Positions 1 through 5,606 of a stretch of DNA of 5,606 nt are shown piece after piece (the stretch's first letter is position 1; every line of letters starts with the position of its first letter). The stretch is taken from contig ONUQ01000163.1 of the NCBI GenBank assembly GCA_900321055.1, positions 1 to 5,606 of the forward strand, written 5' to 3'. Made by a program: the position numbers and the translations under genes. The DNA comes from an uncultured Elusimicrobia bacterium. Lineage in GTDB: Bacteria > Elusimicrobiota > Endomicrobiia > Endomicrobiales > Endomicrobiaceae. Below the pieces are notes generated by a model. The model was not told the origin of the DNA, did no database searches, and saw only the letters and a list, made by a program, of their open reading frames with translations.

Positions 1-95
1 AGATGTTGTTTAATAAGATTTCAGTCAAATTAAATATATTTTTTATAAATTTTTATAATAATTCGGTATAAAATTTTAATAAATAAAAAAAATAT

Positions 96-101
96 TATAA
101 T
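96..101 (+). promoter_or_regulatory. Candidate -10 box for the dehydrogenase-glycosyltransferase unit
   Basis: A consensus TATAAT lies about 50 bases upstream of the ATG at 153 and would give a leader of about 45 nt carrying the GGAG ribosome site. No convincing -35 hexamer stands 16-18 bases upstream; the sequence there is only A/T tracts. The hexamer is also the centre of a 12-bp A/T palindrome (92-103). This is a weak call in such AT-rich DNA. Confidence 0.25.
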
Positions 102-142
102 ATATAGTGGAAATGGCAGTATAAATTTTGTTTTAACATATC

Positions 143-146
143 GGAG
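143..146 (+). promoter_or_regulatory. Shine-Dalgarno site of the dehydrogenase gene
   Basis: GGAG is followed by a 6-base A-rich spacer and the ATG at 153. This spacing fixes the start and gives a protein whose N-terminus runs straight into the Rossmann glycine motif, as is usual in the family. Confidence 0.75.
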
Positions 147-152
147 AAAAAA

Positions 153-1448
153 ATGTATATTGAACTTTTAGAAAAAATAAATTCAAAACAGGCAAAGATT
201 GGTGTTATCGGATTAGGATATGTAGGTCTTCCTTTGGCGGTAGAATTAGCAAAAAAAGGTTTTACGGTAACAGGTCTTGAAGTAGATTCAAAAAAAGTAG
301 AAAATATAAATAATAAAAAATCATATATAGGGGATATACAAACAAAAGATATTGCCGAATTGGTTGATGCAAAAAAATTGTGTGCAACTACAAATTTTAA
401 AGCAATATCAAAATTAGATGTAATTATAATTTGTGTTCCTACACCGCTTAGAAAATCAAAAGATCCTGATGTTTCATATATAGTTTCGGCAACAAAAGAA
501 ATAAAGGAAAATTTACAAAATGGACAGTTGATAATACTTGAATCCACTACATATCCGGGAACAACGGCAGATTTGGTTTTGCCAATGCTTGAAGAGACAG
601 GTTTAAAAGCGGGAAAAGATTTTTTCTTGGCATTTAGTCCTGAGAGAATAGATCCTTCAAATAAAAAATGGACAATTGCAAATACAACAAAAGTTGTTGG
701 CGGAATTTGCAAAAAATCAACAGAGTTAACGGCAGCGGTTTATGGAAGTTTTACAACCGTTCATAAAGTTTCTTCTACACAAACGGCAGAGATGGTAAAA
801 TTATTGGAGAACACTTTTAGAGCGGTAAATATAGGCCTTGTAAATGAAGTTGCTTTAATGTGTGACAGGTTAGGATTAAGTGTATGGGAAGTTATAAATG
901 CTTCTGCAACAAAACCTTTCGGCTTTATGAAATTTACTCCGGGACCGGGAATAGGTGGACATTGTATACCTTTAGATCCTCATTATCTTTCATGGAAATT
1001 GAAAACACTTAATTTTTATTCAAGGTTTATTGAACTTGCAGGGGAAATTAATTCAAAAATGCCAGAATATACCGTTGAAAAGTTAGCTTGTGCATTAAAC
1101 GAAAAAGCAAAACCCATAAAAAATTCAAAAATATTGGTTTTAGGTGTAACATACAAAAAAGATGTTGCGGATTTAAGAGAATCTCCCGCATTAGATGTTA
1201 TGACACTTCTTGTAAAAAAGCAAGCCAAACTTTCGTATTATGATCCTTATATCGGTTCTTTAAAGATTGATTCAAAGGAATTTAAGTCGGAAAAGAACAT
1301 AAATAATATTTCAAAATATGATGCGGTTGTAATATTAACGGACCATAGTGCTATTGATTATAAAACAGTTGTAAAAAAATCAAAACTTGTTTTTGATACA
1401 AGAAATGCAACAGAGCAAATAAAATCGCCAAAGGTTGTAAAAATATAA
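153..1448 (+). CDS. wbpA: UDP-N-acetylhexosamine 6-dehydrogenase (WbpA-type nucleotide-sugar dehydrogenase)
   Basis: A cytoplasmic NAD-dependent enzyme of the UDP-glucose/GDP-mannose dehydrogenase family, predicted to oxidise C6 of a UDP-HexNAc (most likely UDP-GlcNAc) to the uronic acid for surface polysaccharide or LPS. The 431-residue length is normal. The N-terminal Rossmann domain shows GLGYVG at 20-25 and an acidic residue after the second strand (E43/D45). CVPTP follows at 94-98, ESTTYPGT at 130-137 and FSPER at 161-165. The central domain has K216 and N220 and the catalytic cysteine C271 in GGHCIP. The C-terminal UDP-binding domain has the YKKD (334-337) and LRESP (341-345) motifs. 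Motifs such as PFGF (255-258), PGPGIGGHCIPLDP and RFIELAGE resemble WbpA more than UDP-glucose dehydrogenases. UDP-ManNAc dehydrogenase (WecC) or a TviB-like role cannot be excluded from sequence alone. The gene is followed after one base by a glycosyltransferase gene, which supports a role in glycan assembly. Family is sure; substrate is inferred. Confidence 0.93.
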   Translation: MYIELLEKINSKQAKIGVIGLGYVGLPLAVELAKKGFTVTGLEVDSKKVENINNKKSYIGDIQTKDIAELVDAKKLCATTNFKAISKLDVIIICVPTPLRKSKDPDVSYIVSATKEIKENLQNGQLIILESTTYPGTTADLVLPMLEETGLKAGKDFFLAFSPERIDPSNKKWTIANTTKVVGGICKKSTELTAAVYGSFTTVHKVSSTQTAEMVKLLENTFRAVNIGLVNEVALMCDRLGLSVWEVINASATKPFGFMKFTPGPGIGGHCIPLDPHYLSWKLKTLNFYSRFIELAGEINSKMPEYTVEKLACALNEKAKPIKNSKILVLGVTYKKDVADLRESPALDVMTLLVKKQAKLSYYDPYIGSLKIDSKEFKSEKNINNISKYDAVVILTDHSAIDYKTVVKKSKLVFDTRNATEQIKSPKVVKI

Positions 1449-1449
1449 A

Positions 1450-2199
1450 ATGAACATTTCTTTGGTTATGATTGTAAAGAATGAAGAAAATAATTTGGCT
1501 AAATGCTTAAACAGTGTAAAAGATTTAGTAAATGAGATAGTTATTGTTGACAGTGCTTCAACGGATAAAACGGTAGAAATAGCCGAAAATTTCGGGGCAA
1601 AAATATTTGAAAGAGCTTTTGATTCTTTTTCCAACCAAAAAAATTATGCTTTATCTCTTGCAACAAATGAATGGGTTTTACATTTAGATGCGGATGAGAT
1701 TTTGTCAAAAGAGTTGGTTGAAGAAATAAAATCCGTAATTACTGATACAAAATCGGATGGCTTTTATTTGATAAGAACAAATTTTTTTCTCGGCAAGCAA
1801 ATGAATCATTCCGGCATTGATAAAGAATACAGATTAAGACTTGCAAAAAAATCATTATCAAAATATGTTGGCGGAATTATTCATGAAGAGTTGATTGTTG
1901 ACGGGAAAGTAGGTAAACTGAAAAATATAATGGTACATAATTCTTATCCTACCATCAACAGTTATTTTAATAAATTAGATCAATATACTACACTTGGTGC
2001 AATGAAAATGCTGGAAAATAATAAAAAATCAGGTATTACGGATATTGTTTTTAAACCGCCGTTTGAATTTATCAAAAGATATGTGTTAAAGTGTGGTTTT
2101 TTGGATGGAATCAGAGGATTTATTTGGGCAGTATTGTATGCTTTTTATACATTTGTAAAATATGTTAAACTGTGGGAATTCCATTTAAAAAAACATTAA
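1450..2199 (+). CDS. Family 2 glycosyltransferase, WaaE/KdtX-like
   Basis: A 249-residue GT-A fold glycosyltransferase (GT2), resembling the LPS core transferase group WaaE/KdtX. The N-terminus has the ISLVMIVKNEE start of the nucleotide-binding strand, then VDSASTDKT at 33-41 and the metal-binding DxD motif as D80-A-D82 followed by E83. FFLGK lies at 112-116, YRLRL at 127-131 and IHEE at 144-147, all typical of this subfamily. The C-terminal part (about 200-243) is hydrophobic and amphipathic (RYVLKCGFLDG, then AFYTFVKYVKLWE), and probably binds the inner membrane face without being a classical transmembrane domain. The start codon follows the previous stop by one base. The only SD-like sequence (AAGG, 1431-1434) is 15 bases away, so translation is probably coupled to the dehydrogenase gene. 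It likely adds a sugar to LPS core or another lipid-linked glycan; donor and acceptor cannot be read from sequence. Confidence 0.9.
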   Translation: MNISLVMIVKNEENNLAKCLNSVKDLVNEIVIVDSASTDKTVEIAENFGAKIFERAFDSFSNQKNYALSLATNEWVLHLDADEILSKELVEEIKSVITDTKSDGFYLIRTNFFLGKQMNHSGIDKEYRLRLAKKSLSKYVGGIIHEELIVDGKVGKLKNIMVHNSYPTINSYFNKLDQYTTLGAMKMLENNKKSGITDIVFKPPFEFIKRYVLKCGFLDGIRGFIWAVLYAFYTFVKYVKLWEFHLKKH

Positions 2200-2238
2200 T
2201 TATATTTTAAATATTTATTTTTTTAATACAGGGGATTT
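2200..2238. other. Convergent gap between glycosyltransferase and MATE genes
   Basis: The 39 bases are almost pure A/T and contain a 10-bp palindrome (TAAATATTTA, 2209-2218) followed by a T-run on the plus strand. This could weakly serve plus-strand termination, but there is no G/C in the stem and no strong intrinsic terminator in either direction. How the two facing transcripts are separated is not evident. Confidence 0.35.
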
Positions 2239-3576
2239 TTAAATATAACCGTAATTATTTTTTTTGGTTATCAAATAGTACCATGAAACAATAAATGATA
2301 AAAATTCCGTAACGGGAACAGAAAGCCATACTCCGTTAATACCTAAAAATACGGGTAACAACATAATACAAACAGACAAAAATATTAATGTTCTTAATAT
2401 TGATATTACGGTTGCTATTTTTCCGTTAGACAGTGCAATAAACAGTGATGCCGAAAAAATATTTGTTCCGGTAAAGAAAAATGATATGGAAAAAAGCATA
2501 AAACCGCTAAGTCCTAGCTTAAAAACTACACTTTCTTTAACAGCAAAAGTATATATTAAATAAGGTGCCGAAAAAAAAGAACAAATATATACCAAAACTG
2601 ATATTATTGATATAAAATATATCGTTATTTTAAAAACCTTTTTTAGTTGAAAAGTATTTTTTGCACCATAATTATAACTGAATATAGGGGCTATACCTCC
2701 CGAATATCCGATAAATACCGAAACTAAAATAAATTCTATATACAAAACAATAGTTATTGCTGCAATTCCGTCTACTCCGCCATATTTCATCATTTGTATA
2801 TTAAACAAAAAGGTTGTTATTGCTATTGCGGTATTTTCAATAAGTCTTGCCAATCCTATGTAACAGCTTTTTGTTATAACGGCAAAGTCATATTTTGGTA
2901 CGGTAAAATATATTGTTCCTTTCCTGTTAAGTAAGAAATAGAAAATTCCAAATATTGATTGTATAAAAAAGCCGATAACCGTTCCGTAAGAAGCTCCGGC
3001 TATTCCCATATCAAAAGGAACAATAAATACATAATCTAATATAATATTTGCAGTTCCGCCTATTATTGATAGTATCAGCCCGATTTTAGGTTTACCTGCT
3101 ACAATATAAAATGATTGAAACAATATTTGTAATATACAAAACGGAGCAAAAATTAAAATAGGTATGATATAGTCGTAACAATAATGATATATATTATCGT
3201 TAGAACCTAAAAAATATATTAATGGTTTTAGAAAAATTAAACATAGTATTGCAAAAACTATTCCGATTATTGCAGATACTATGGTAATAAGAGAAAAATT
3301 TGATTTAGCCTCATCATTTTTCTGCTCACCCATTTTTTTTGCTATTAAAGCACTTGATCCGCAGGATAACATAGTTGCAATTGCAAATATAAAACTATAT
3401 AAAGGGTAAATGATATTTATTGCCGAAAGAGCATTCGTATGTACAAGTCTGGAAACAAAAGCACCGTCAACCACTATATATAATGCCGAAAACATCATCA
3501 TTATAATTGAAGGAAATGCAAATTTTATTAAACTTAAAAAATTAAAATTTGTTGCTAATTTATTTTCCGTATTCAT
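2239..3576 (-). CDS. MATE-family multidrug/Na+ or H+ antiporter, MepA-like
   Basis: A 445-residue inner-membrane protein with about 12 predicted hydrophobic segments in two homologous MatE halves (roughly residues 17-180 and 235-405). This is the usual length and topology for cation-coupled drug exporters of the MATE family. Subfamily marks include PSI at 22-24, the first-helix VVDGAFVSR around 35-43 with D37, the GKP turn at 161-163, and NIILD at 177-181 after TM5. The second half carries PIFSYNYGAKN beginning at 297, typical of the MepA-like group. The substrate cannot be predicted; cationic drugs or metabolites are the family norm. A TTG at 3597 would add seven residues, but it abuts a consensus TATAAT, so the ATG at 3576 is preferred. 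No Shine-Dalgarno site precedes either start. It is divergent from the alkyltransferase gene and shares its short upstream region. No truncation or frameshift is seen. Confidence 0.9.
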   Translation of the reverse strand: MNTENKLATNFNFLSLIKFAFPSIIMMMFSALYIVVDGAFVSRLVHTNALSAINIIYPLYSFIFAIATMLSCGSSALIAKKMGEQKNDEAKSNFSLITIVSAIIGIVFAILCLIFLKPLIYFLGSNDNIYHYCYDYIIPILIFAPFCILQILFQSFYIVAGKPKIGLILSIIGGTANIILDYVFIVPFDMGIAGASYGTVIGFFIQSIFGIFYFLLNRKGTIYFTVPKYDFAVITKSCYIGLARLIENTAIAITTFLFNIQMMKYGGVDGIAAITIVLYIEFILVSVFIGYSGGIAPIFSYNYGAKNTFQLKKVFKITIYFISIISVLVYICSFFSAPYLIYTFAVKESVVFKLGLSGFMLFSISFFFTGTNIFSASLFIALSNGKIATVISILRTLIFLSVCIMLLPVFLGINGVWLSVPVTEFLSFIVSWYYLITKKNNYGYI

Positions 3577-3597
3577 ACCAATTTGAGAAAATATCAA

Positions 3598-3603
3598 ATT
3601 ATA
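3598..3603 (-). promoter_or_regulatory. Candidate -10 box for the MATE gene
   Basis: On the minus strand this reads TATAAT. A start about seven bases downstream gives a leader of about 15 nt to the ATG at 3576. Possible -35 matches are poor (TGTACA at 18-base spacing, TTGTAC at 19) and lie inside the dyad at 3615-3632, so a protein bound there would block this promoter. Confidence 0.45.
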
Positions 3604-3614
3604 AACTATAAATC

Positions 3615-3632
3615 AAATTTGTGTACAAATTT
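3615..3632. promoter_or_regulatory. Operator-like dyad in the divergent MATE/alkyltransferase promoter region
   Basis: Two perfect 8-base inverted arms, AAATTTGT (3615-3622) and ACAAATTT (3625-3632), flank a GT spacer. The left arm also forms the palindrome CAAATTTG (3614-3621). CAAATT occurs three times on the plus strand here (3595, 3614, 3626). An 18-bp dyad over both putative -35 zones is the usual size and place for a dimeric repressor site. The regulator is not in the window, and A/T palindromes are common by chance in this composition. Confidence 0.4.
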
Positions 3633-3647
3633 TTCGTTTTATATTAA
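3619..3647 (+). promoter_or_regulatory. Candidate promoter of the alkyltransferase gene
   Basis: TTGTGT (3619-3624) and TATTAA (3642-3647) are 17 bases apart. An overlapping TATATT at 3640-3645 would be an alternative -10 at 15-base spacing. A start near 3654 would leave only about five untranslated bases before the ATG at 3659, which fits the absence of a Shine-Dalgarno site. The match is moderate only. Confidence 0.35.
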
Positions 3648-3658
3648 AATTGTGTTAT

Positions 3659-4138
3659 ATGAAAAACATTTTTTTATATAAATTTAATAACTTTTTAACA
3701 GATATTTATATTGCGGAAGATAAAGATAAAATAACAAATATATTTTTTAATAAACCGAAAAGTTTAAATTTTTTTAATTTTAAAGAAACATCAATTTTAA
3801 AACAGGCAAATTTGCAATTGATAAAATATTTTAATAGAGAATTAAAATATTTTGATTTGCCGTTAAATCCGCAAGTAAGTCAAATATCAAAACTTGTTTT
3901 AAATCAATTAATTAAAATACCTTACGGGAAAACTAAAAGTTATTCAGATGTTGCAATGATGATAAATAAACCGACTTATTCAAGAGCAATAGGAATGATT
4001 TGCAGTAAAAATCCGATACCCATACTTATTCCATGTCATAGAGTAATAAAATCAAACGGAACAATAGGCGGTTTTATGGGAACTTCACTGAAAGAAAAAA
4101 CAAATATAAAAAAGTTTTTGTCAGATATAGAAAAATAA
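3659..4138 (+). CDS. ogt: Methylated-DNA--[protein]-cysteine S-methyltransferase (O6-alkylguanine-DNA alkyltransferase)
   Basis: A cytoplasmic suicide repair protein that moves the alkyl group from O6-alkylguanine (and O4-alkylthymine) in DNA to its own cysteine. It has 159 residues from the ATG: a variable N-terminal domain (about 1-70), then the DNA-binding/active-site domain. IPYGKTKSY (87-95) carries the conserved Tyr95. SRAIG holds the arginine finger R109. NPIPILIPCHRV has N118, nucleophile C126 and H127, and the terminal acidic partner is E158. The catalytic set is therefore complete. Oddities: the usual FxxxVW before the domain is changed (V-S-Q-I-S-K-L-V-L), and after PCHRV the GGG-loop reads GFMGTS and is about five residues longer than usual. 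A TTG at 3650 in frame would add three residues, but it would lie upstream of the likely transcript start. No Shine-Dalgarno site is visible. The gene stands alone, divergent from the MATE gene. Ada is excluded because no N-terminal regulatory domain is present. Confidence 0.92.
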   Translation: MKNIFLYKFNNFLTDIYIAEDKDKITNIFFNKPKSLNFFNFKETSILKQANLQLIKYFNRELKYFDLPLNPQVSQISKLVLNQLIKIPYGKTKSYSDVAMMINKPTYSRAIGMICSKNPIPILIPCHRVIKSNGTIGGFMGTSLKEKTNIKKFLSDIEK

Positions 4139-4153
4139 TTTCTTTTCTATATC
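4124..4153. terminator. 11-bp stem-loop overlapping the alkyltransferase stop codon
   Basis: GATATAGAAAA (4124-4134) pairs perfectly with TTTTCTATATC (4143-4153) around an 8-base loop that contains the TAA at 4136-4138. The stem is A/T-rich, with only two G:C pairs. No T-run follows directly; the first on the plus strand is at about 4168-4173. It may stabilise or end the alkyltransferase mRNA, and could serve the facing metY transcript too. It is not a textbook intrinsic terminator. Confidence 0.4.
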
Positions 4154-4277
4154 AAAGGAATATAAACTTTTTTAATTTGTTTTTATCTTTCAAAATTTTG
4201 AATTTTTATATTATAACGAAGAAAATGTAAAATCTTGTTTATAATTAAAAAATAAATTCTTTAGTAAAAAAGTGATA
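4139..4277. other. Convergent intergenic region, alkyltransferase/metY
   Basis: These 139 bases are A/T-rich and contain no start-to-stop frame of any length. Besides the right arm of the stem-loop, they hold a 14-bp perfect A/T-rich palindrome, TTCAAAATTTTGAA (4189-4202), followed by a T-run. TATAAT hexamers occur on both strands but lack -35 partners. I see no clear intrinsic terminator for metY and no RNA gene. Confidence 0.4.
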
Positions 4278-5543
4278 TTATATTGCGGACAAACCTTTTT
4301 CCAAATCAGCAATAATATCGTCAACATTTTCAAGACCGACAGAAAGTCTTACCAAACCGGGATTTATTCCGCAAGCAACTAATTGTTCATCCGTAAGCTG
4401 TCTGTGAGTTGCCGATGCCGGGTGTAATACACAAGTTCTAATATCTGCAACATGTACTTCGTTTGAAGCCATTTGAAGATTATCCATAAACTTAACGGCT
4501 GATTGTTTTCCGCCTTTAATTGTTATGGACATAACTCCGCTTTGACCGTTTGGTAAATATTTTTGTGCCAAATCATAATATTTGTTACCTTTAAGTCCCA
4601 GATAATTTACTGCTTCTGTTTTAGGATGTTTTTCTAAAAATTTTGCTATATTGAGTGCATTTTTACAATATCTTTCCATTCTTACCGCAAGTGTTTCCAA
4701 GCCGATATTTAATAAAAATCCGGAATGTCCTGCGGGATATGCACCAAAATCTCTCATAAGTTGCATTCTTGCTTTTACTATATATGGAGCAAAAGGATAT
4801 GCTTTTGTATAAATTGTTCCGTGATATGATTCATCAGGGGTTGTAAATTCCGGGAACTTTCCGCTTGTAAAATCAAATTTACCGGAATCAACTATTACTC
4901 CGCCAACCTGCAAAGCATGCCCATCCATATATTTTGATGTTGAATGAATAACAATATCTGCACCAAAATCTATAGGCTTGCAAAGGATAGGTGTAGCAAA
5001 AGTGTTATCCACAATTAAAGGAATTTTATTTGCATGTGCAACTTTTGCAAATTTTTCTATATCAAAAATTTGAAGCGAAGGGTTTGTCAAAGTTTCACCA
5101 AAAATTGCTTTTGTGTTAGGTTTTATGGCTTTTTGTATTTCTTCTTCATCGGCATCTGCATTTACAAAAATACATTCTATTCCTAATTTTTTTAATGTAA
5201 ATGCAAATAAATTTATTGTTCCGCCATAAATTGCAGAAGTGCTGACAAAACTGTCTCCGCAGTTACAGATGTTTAATATAGACATTAATGATGCCATTTG
5301 ACCCGAGGATGTACACATTGCAGCAACACCGTGTTCAAGGTCGGCTATTTTTTTTTCAACACAATCAACCGTCGGATTTGTAAATCTTGAATATATATGT
5401 GATTTTGTGGGATCATCAAATACCGTTGCTATTTCTTCCGTGGATGTATAACGAAAAGTGGTACTTTGATAAATAGGCATTACTCTGGGACCACCGTTTA
5501 CGGGTGTATATCCTGAATGTAAACATTTTGATTCGTCTTTCAT
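4278..5543 (-). CDS. metY: O-acetylhomoserine sulfhydrylase (O-acetylhomoserine aminocarboxypropyltransferase), PLP-dependent
   Basis: A cytoplasmic Cys/Met-metabolism PLP enzyme that makes L-homocysteine and acetate from O-acetyl-L-homoserine and sulfide, feeding methionine synthesis. Its 421 residues match MetY; cystathionine gamma-synthases and methionine gamma-lyases are shorter (about 380-400). Visible marks are YSR (51-53) and NPT (56-58), which in this fold reach the neighbouring subunit's cofactor; SSGQM (79-83); Y106-GGT stacking on PLP; ETLTNP (150-155); and D179 in DNTFATP. The Schiff-base lysine is K204 in STSKYMDGH. PDESYHG (236-242), LHPASATH (373-380) and the substrate-carboxylate arginine R399 (VRLSVGLE) follow. 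The KYMDGH and PDESYHG motifs are MetY-type. The ATG is set by a good upstream ribosome site. It stands alone here with no metX/metA neighbour, and only 63 bases of its upstream region are in the window, too few to judge a SAM riboswitch or T-box. A methionine gamma-lyase activity is less likely. Confidence 0.93.
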   Translation of the reverse strand: MKDESKCLHSGYTPVNGGPRVMPIYQSTTFRYTSTEEIATVFDDPTKSHIYSRFTNPTVDCVEKKIADLEHGVAAMCTSSGQMASLMSILNICNCGDSFVSTSAIYGGTINLFAFTLKKLGIECIFVNADADEEEIQKAIKPNTKAIFGETLTNPSLQIFDIEKFAKVAHANKIPLIVDNTFATPILCKPIDFGADIVIHSTSKYMDGHALQVGGVIVDSGKFDFTSGKFPEFTTPDESYHGTIYTKAYPFAPYIVKARMQLMRDFGAYPAGHSGFLLNIGLETLAVRMERYCKNALNIAKFLEKHPKTEAVNYLGLKGNKYYDLAQKYLPNGQSGVMSITIKGGKQSAVKFMDNLQMASNEVHVADIRTCVLHPASATHRQLTDEQLVACGINPGLVRLSVGLENVDDIIADLEKGLSAI

Positions 5544-5552
5544 TTTTCATTA

Positions 5553-5559
5553 CCTCTCT
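5553..5559 (-). promoter_or_regulatory. Shine-Dalgarno site of metY
   Basis: On the minus strand AGAGAGG precedes the ATG at 5543 by 9 bases. Another ATG at 5550 is out of frame and only 2 bases from this site, so the chosen start is well supported. Confidence 0.75.
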
Positions 5560-5564
5560 TAAAA

Positions 5565-5594
5565 ATATTATTCCGTTAACATAAAATTCTACAA
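5565..5594 (-). promoter_or_regulatory. Possible metY promoter
   Basis: On the minus strand TTGTAG (5589-5594) and TAATAT (5565-5570) are 18 bases apart. A start seven bases downstream would fall inside the Shine-Dalgarno site, which argues against it. The true promoter may lie beyond the window edge. Confidence 0.2.
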
Positions 5595-5606
5595 AAATAA
5601 TAACTG

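Larger units (their letters stand above)
1..152. other. AT-rich upstream region, no gene seen
   Basis: No supportable gene is visible. One frame reads a few codons and stops at 11-13 and another stops at 31-33, so the tail of an upstream gene could end here, but nothing identifies it. The stretch contains an imperfect A/T-only inverted repeat (47-57 against 67-77, one mismatch, loop about 58-66). It also contains several TATAAT-like hexamers (54-59 and 96-101). In DNA this AT-rich such elements arise by chance. The region most likely carries the promoter and 5' leader of the dehydrogenase gene that follows. Confidence 0.5.

Noticed and set aside
92..103. Perfect 12-bp palindrome ATATTATAATAT upstream of the dehydrogenase
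   Set aside because: It is pure A/T in an almost pure A/T stretch, so chance is the simplest explanation; it is noted only as containing the candidate -10 box.
114..130. TGGCAG...TTTTG resembling a sigma-54 (-24/-12) promoter
   Set aside because: The GG is present, but the required GC at the correct spacing is missing (TT is found there).
95..712. Long minus-strand open frame opposite the dehydrogenase
   Set aside because: It lies antisense to a gene with full family motifs, its translation resembles no known protein, and such shadow frames are expected opposite AT-rich genes.
1016..1634. Two further minus-strand open frames across the dehydrogenase/glycosyltransferase junction
   Set aside because: Both are antisense shadows of well-supported genes, without recognisable domains or ribosome sites.
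4205..4250. TATAAT hexamers on both strands in the ogt/metY gap, suggesting a small RNA or promoter
   Set aside because: There are no matching -35 elements, no stable G/C-containing structure and no open frame downstream; the hexamers are expected by chance.
5544..5606. SAM riboswitch or T-box leader upstream of metY
   Set aside because: Only 63 bases are present and a Shine-Dalgarno site fills part of them; there is no room for either element and no conserved core is seen. A more distal leader cannot be judged.

Overview
The window is a compact, strongly AT-rich stretch (roughly 30% G+C by eye) of bacterial chromosome. It holds five apparently intact protein genes, all ending in TAA and all read with the standard code (TGG for Trp). 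A WbpA-type nucleotide-sugar dehydrogenase sits next to a WaaE-like family 2 glycosyltransferase, which points to a bacterium with surface polysaccharide, probably LPS-bearing (Gram-negative type). The MepA-like MATE pump and the MetY-type sulfhydrylase are of the sort common in anaerobic gut and host-associated bacteria. The lineage cannot be fixed from this sequence alone. I see no mobile elements, tRNA or rRNA genes, CRISPR arrays or phage genes.

Layout: 1-152 is an AT-rich leader with candidate promoter elements and no recognisable gene. 153-2199 (+) is a two-gene unit, the dehydrogenase and then the glycosyltransferase, with one base between them and probably translationally coupled. It makes an oxidised UDP-HexNAc and transfers a sugar in cell-surface glycan assembly. 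2239-3576 (-) is a MATE-family exporter, convergent with the glycosyltransferase across a 39-bp gap. 3577-3658 is a divergent promoter region with an operator-like dyad between the exporter and the next gene. 3659-4138 (+) is an O6-alkylguanine-DNA alkyltransferase of the Ogt/MGMT type. 4139-4277 is a convergent gap headed by an 11-bp stem-loop. 4278-5543 (-) is an O-acetylhomoserine sulfhydrylase (MetY), with a good Shine-Dalgarno site at the right edge.

The genes fall into three unrelated roles: surface glycan synthesis, export plus alkylation repair (possibly co-regulated from one divergent region), and methionine/sulfur assimilation. I find no convincing undescribed system here. The points most worth a second look are the shared dyad between the exporter and alkyltransferase genes, the lack of Shine-Dalgarno sites for both of those genes, and an atypical C-terminal loop in the alkyltransferase.
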